A DNA stretch of 64,000 nt from Sporomusa sp. KB1. GTDB taxonomy: Bacteria > Bacillota > Negativicutes > Sporomusales > Sporomusaceae. Below are positions 62,174 to 64,000 of the stretch, one piece after another. The DNA lies in contig NZ_VLKC01000002.1 in assembly GCF_007830295.1 (NCBI RefSeq), positions 3,913,546-3,977,545 of the forward strand, written 5' to 3'. The position numbers were made by a program, and so were the translations under genes. Every line of letters begins with the position of its first letter. The stretch's first letter is position 1. The notes under the pieces are model-generated. The model did not search any database, was not told the DNA's origin, and saw only the letters and a list, made by a program, of their open reading frames with translations.

Positions 62174-62590
62174 ATGTCGATTTCATCTGTTTTTTCAGCA
62201 ACAAGTTTATATCAATCTCTAAATTCCGCAAATTCAAGTTCTACAGGAGCTCAGAGTAGTATATCCACTACTTCTAGTGAGGATACCGTTGAATTAAGCG
62301 CTGCAGGATTAAGTGCTAGTGCATCATCCAGTGCAGTATCCGGTGCATCATCCAGTGGGGCATCTGGTTCATCATCCAGTTCAACATCTTGTCCTCAGGG
62401 CAATGCAACTTGCGTTAATTGTGGGGTCTGTAAATCACTGTCAACTAACGCCCTTGGCGGTACAAGTAACGCAAATAGCACAAGTAGTATGAGTGGTATC
62501 AGTAGCATAAGTGACCAGAACAACTATGCAACCGATACCTCAACGTTGAATGCATTAAATGCCTATGAAAGCCAAATCAAATATTTGTAA
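62174..62590 (+). CDS. Ser-rich Cys-cluster protein (paralogue 2)
   Basis: 138 residues, GGGAGGTGAAACA before ATG 62174. N-terminus MSISSVFSATSLYQSL, no signal peptide; a DTVELSAAGL segment; a Ser/Gly/Ala repeat linker (about 48-70); Cys73, 80, 83 and 86 (SCPQGNATCVNCGVC); a Ser-rich stretch and the tail NAYESQIKYL. It lacks the EF-hands of the gene at 51264 but shares start, Cys spacing and tail. It follows the chemoreceptor/CheW genes. Function unknown; N-terminal Ser/Asn/Thr-rich composition is like flagellar-export signals. Confidence 0.8.
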   Translation: MSISSVFSATSLYQSLNSANSSSTGAQSSISTTSSEDTVELSAAGLSASASSSAVSGASSSGASGSSSSSTSCPQGNATCVNCGVCKSLSTNALGGTSNANSTSSMSGISSISDQNNYATDTSTLNALNAYESQIKYL

Positions 62591-62685
62591 TACATAATCG
62601 GAAGAAGACTATATTTCGATTATAAAGGTTGACTAAACGTAGGTGCGGTGTTAGCCTTAGCTGGGTGTTTTTTTGGTTGCCGCCT

Positions 62686-62715
62686 GCCGCATCCTTCGGG
62701 GGGCGCGGTTTTTTT
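62686..62715 (+). terminator. Terminator, recurring type B
   Basis: CCGCATCCTTCGGGGGGCGCGG then seven T; related to 63181 and 63842. Confidence 0.75.
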
Positions 62716-62729
62716 GTTTTATAATATTT

Positions 62730-62875
62730 TTTAAGGTAATTCTAAAAATAGGAATATATAATCCTGAATATGTTCATAGAAGGTAAGGTCTACCTATTGA
62801 ACATAAATTCTTCACATTACCATATTCCTTATATAGGTACTCAGTGACTAATATGTTGCTGGGTATTTATATATT
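62730..62875 (+). ncRNA. Short promoter-terminator module (paralogous element 2)
   Basis: AAGGTAATTCTAAAAATAGG and TATATAAT repeat the block at 51986, followed by an extra hairpin ATGTTCATAG...TATTGAACAT (62766-62803), TACCATA...TTATA, and a stem CTCAGTGAC/GTTGCTGGG with TATTTATA after it. Confidence 0.4.
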
Positions 62876-62899
62876 TTGAGGATATTTAGTCCCTGGACT

Positions 62900-62945
62900 A
62901 GCCCGCTCTCAGCCTGCCGGTTGGGGGATGGGTTTTTTTTATTTT
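62900..62945 (+). terminator. Terminator, recurring type A
   Basis: AGCCCGCTCTCAGC...GGTTGGGGG...GGG then eight T; near copy of 13072-13106. Confidence 0.7.
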
Positions 62946-63039
62946 TTTATACCTAATACCTATCTAAAATAACAGTTTCATGTACGGATAAAGAATAAGA
63001 GCGAGTTTAATTTATCGTGGCTACGGAATGTGAAAACTT

Positions 63040-63108
63040 TAAATGGGCCATGCTTGCCTACCGAGCTTGTCCTGGTGGACGGCTTTCCCATTTTTTATTT
63101 TTTCTCAA
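63040..63108 (+). ncRNA. Branched hairpin RNA candidate
   Basis: AAATGGG pairs with CCCATTT across two inner hairpins (GCTTGCCTACCGAGC and GTCCTGGTGGAC), then T-rich sequence; looks like a terminator-ended structured RNA. Confidence 0.35.
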
Positions 63109-63180
63109 GGTACTTCTAATAAATATGATGCAAACTAAACATGGTGACGATAGTTTGCCACTATTGCCACTCTTTCAGTT

Positions 63181-63209
63181 AAAGCCGCATCCTTCGGGGT
63201 GCGGCTTTT
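63181..63209 (+). terminator. Terminator, recurring type B
   Basis: AAAGCCGCATCC-TTCG-GGGTGCGGCTTTT. Confidence 0.88.
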
Positions 63210-63385
63210 GTGTTGACATAAGTCATGAAATATGAATATTCTTTTCCTTAAATTTAAAATAAATGGAAAAATTTCCAATAACATGAGAAGTGTGGTATAA
63301 TAATTATTGTTGATATAAAAACTTAACGATAATGTGTGAGGTGGTGTTGGTTACAGAGCGGAAATAATGAAAAGAGGCACAAAAA

Positions 63386-63592
63386 ATGATCAATCCACCA
63401 TTAGAAGTTTTGTTAGGCAAAGTTGATAATAAATATACCCTTGTTGTTTTAGCAGCTAAACGAGCGCGAGAAATCATTCAGGGTAGTGGAAAATTAATAG
63501 ATTGTAAGTCATCGAAGCCAGTTAGCATTGCTTTAGAAGAAATTGCCCAGGGGAAAATAACCTTTCAACGAACTAAGTATGGAATCAAGTAA
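63386..63592 (+). CDS. rpoZ: RNA polymerase omega subunit-like protein
   Basis: 68 residues; PPLEVLLGKVDNKYTLVVLAAKRAREII is the omega core (small-residue LAAKRAR motif), followed by the SKPVSIALEEIAQGKITF end. In Firmicutes rpoZ normally sits between gmk and coaBC; here it is alone among small RNAs, so it may be a second copy. AAAAGAGG precedes ATG 63386. Overlaps the next small gene by 14 bases. Confidence 0.85.
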   Translation: MINPPLEVLLGKVDNKYTLVVLAAKRAREIIQGSGKLIDCKSSKPVSIALEEIAQGKITFQRTKYGIK

Positions 63593-63677
63593 AGAGCCTT
63601 TATTGAGAAACTACCTCAAATCCGTAGTTTGCAAGAATTGTGGACATGAATCAGAAGAAATATTAATAGGTGTTTGA
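63579..63677 (+). CDS. Small CxxC protein, 32 aa
   Basis: ATG 63579 lies inside the end of rpoZ; the product begins MESSKEPLLRNYLKS and has one zinc-knuckle-like pair VVCKNCGHESEEI. Stop at 63675. Overlap suggests translational coupling. Could be half a zinc ribbon left by truncation. Confidence 0.4.
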   Translation: MESSKEPLLRNYLKSVVCKNCGHESEEILIGV

Positions 63678-63684
63678 TGCGATG

Positions 63685-63720
63685 GTGCCCATCAGCCGTT
63701 TAGCTGGCTGGCGTTTTTCA
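63685..63720 (+). terminator. Terminator of rpoZ unit
   Basis: CATCAGC-CGTTTA-GCTGGCTGG stem and GTTTTT. Confidence 0.6.
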
Positions 63721-63758
63721 GTAATATTCAAAAACCATGGAGATAAAATATATAATAT

Positions 63759-63834
63759 CGCGGGGTAGAGCAGTTGGTAGCTCGTTGAGCCCATAATCCA
63801 AAGGTCACAGGTTCACGCCCTGTTCCCGCAACAA
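63759..63834 (+). tRNA. Degenerate initiator tRNA-Met (CAT), probable pseudo-tRNA
   Basis: Acceptor CGCGGGG with TCCCGCA has the initiator-specific C1-A72 mismatch, D stem GAGC/GCTC intact, anticodon loop CCCATAA (anticodon CAT). Defects: C33 in place of the universal T33, a broken anticodon stem TTGAG/TCCAA instead of three G-C pairs, TTCACGC T loop without A58, and ACAA instead of ACCA at the end. It is likely a decayed duplicate; function doubtful. Confidence 0.75.
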
Positions 63835-63841
63835 AAGTATT

Positions 63842-63870
63842 AGCCGTATCCTTCGGGGTGCGGCTTTTTT
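63842..63870 (+). terminator. Terminator, recurring type B
   Basis: AGCCGTATCC-TTC-GGGGTGCGGCT then six T, eight bases after the pseudo-tRNA. Confidence 0.85.
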
Positions 63871-63972
63871 AACTAAATATTAACGAACACTTAACTGAAT
63901 TACTAATATTTATGTTGTATTATAAAGTTAAGCATTTAGTAATTTCAATATTTTTATAAGGCGGTGTTGGCT

Positions 63973-64000
63973 ATGGACAATGTATCGGATGATTTAAACA
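63973..64000 (+). CDS. Start of a gene cut by the window end
   Basis: AAGGCGGTG then ATG 63973 opens nine codons (MDNVSDDLN) to the end of the window. The leader GGCGGTGTTGGCTATG resembles GAGGTGGTGTTGGTTAC before rpoZ. Product unknown. Confidence 0.45.

Larger units (their letters stand above)
62591..63385. other. 795-bp region of small transcript modules
   Basis: No gene longer than a few codons. It holds, in order: terminator 62686-62715; a promoter/hairpin module at 62730-62870 related to the one at 51986; terminator 62900-62945; a branched hairpin at 63040-63105; a GCAAACTA...TAGTTTGC hairpin at 63128-63157; terminator 63181-63209; and TTGACA (63213-63218) starting the next unit. Confidence 0.55.

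Noticed and set aside
59524..63300. c-di-GMP (GEMM) riboswitch near the PilZ and chemotaxis genes
   Set aside because: Looked for the conserved GGGCAAACC and GGGACGCAAAGCC blocks on both strands; they are absent.
1..64000. CRISPR arrays, rRNA genes or prophage modules
   Set aside because: No regular direct repeats with spacers, no rRNA sequence and no capsid, tail or lysis genes were seen.

Overview
The window looks like chromosome of an endospore-forming Negativicutes bacterium (Sporomusa/Pelosinus type). This is inferred from the gene set: sporulation and germination genes (ytaF, ylmC/ymxH, ylbJ, spoVS, a gerA-C-B operon), an anaerobic class III ribonucleotide reductase, FMN-type FabK enoyl reductases, a LepB/RbgA/RNase HII housekeeping block in Firmicutes order, and moderately AT-rich DNA with strong Shine-Dalgarno sites and frequent TTG/GTG starts.

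Layout. 1-6.6 kb is accessory: the 3' part of an ABC transporter, a DUF364 protein, an IS256-like end remnant, ytaF, several tiny genes, a large serine recombinase beside a perfect 23-bp inverted repeat, and decayed small genes. 6.6-13.4 kb holds GlsB-like and YlmC genes, nrdR-nrdD-nrdG, a B12-type radical SAM protein, and tRNA-Tyr and tRNA-Pro on the minus strand. 13.5-20.9 kb follows the Bacillus ylb order: a NlpC/P60 hydrolase, rsmD, coaD, ylbJ, a patatin, tmcAL, ackA. 21.1-30.7 kb is one long lipid block: yceD-rpmF, then fapR-plsX-fabH-fabK-fabD-fabG-acpP, a second FabK-like enzyme, fabF and rnc. 30.8-43.5 kb is the smc/SRP/ribosome block: radical SAM, spoVS, smc, ftsY, ylxM, ffh, rpsP, khpA, ylqD, rimM, trmD, a SPOUT methyltransferase, rplS, lepB, rbgA. 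43.6-53.7 kb carries a secreted hypothetical, a LOG-like protein with a truncated mmcQ behind it, a gerA-gerC-gerB-small-gene germination operon, an L,D-transpeptidase, a polysaccharide deacetylase, an EF-hand/Cys-cluster protein, rnhB, a FlhB-tail protein and yraN. 53.7-64 kb is accessory and regulatory: an aromatic acid exporter, a GC-richer TetR/Bcr-type efflux pair, an XRE/nitroreductase divergent pair, a PilZ protein, and a soluble PocR chemoreceptor with a short CheW and a Ser-rich Cys-cluster protein behind a sigma-54 promoter. It ends with a row of terminator-ended small transcripts, an isolated rpoZ and a degenerate initiator tRNA.

How it works together. FapR would couple malonyl-CoA level to phospholipid and fatty-acid synthesis; ffh, ftsY, lepB and ylxM form the secretion axis; rpsP, rimM, trmD, rplS and rbgA build the ribosome. 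The most unusual signals are (1) two paralogous Ser-rich proteins at 51264 and 62174 with identical C-X6-C-X2-C-X2-C spacing, a shared C-terminal AYES...YL tail and related downstream promoter/hairpin elements; (2) the sigma-54 promoter with a distant palindromic activator site controlling the PocR-chemoreceptor operon; (3) a structured RNA candidate at 60.2 kb; (4) a decaying initiator tRNA; (5) a dispersed multi-hairpin repeat at 30.7 and 55.4 kb. All functional statements come from reading the sequence and remembered family knowledge; no database search was run.
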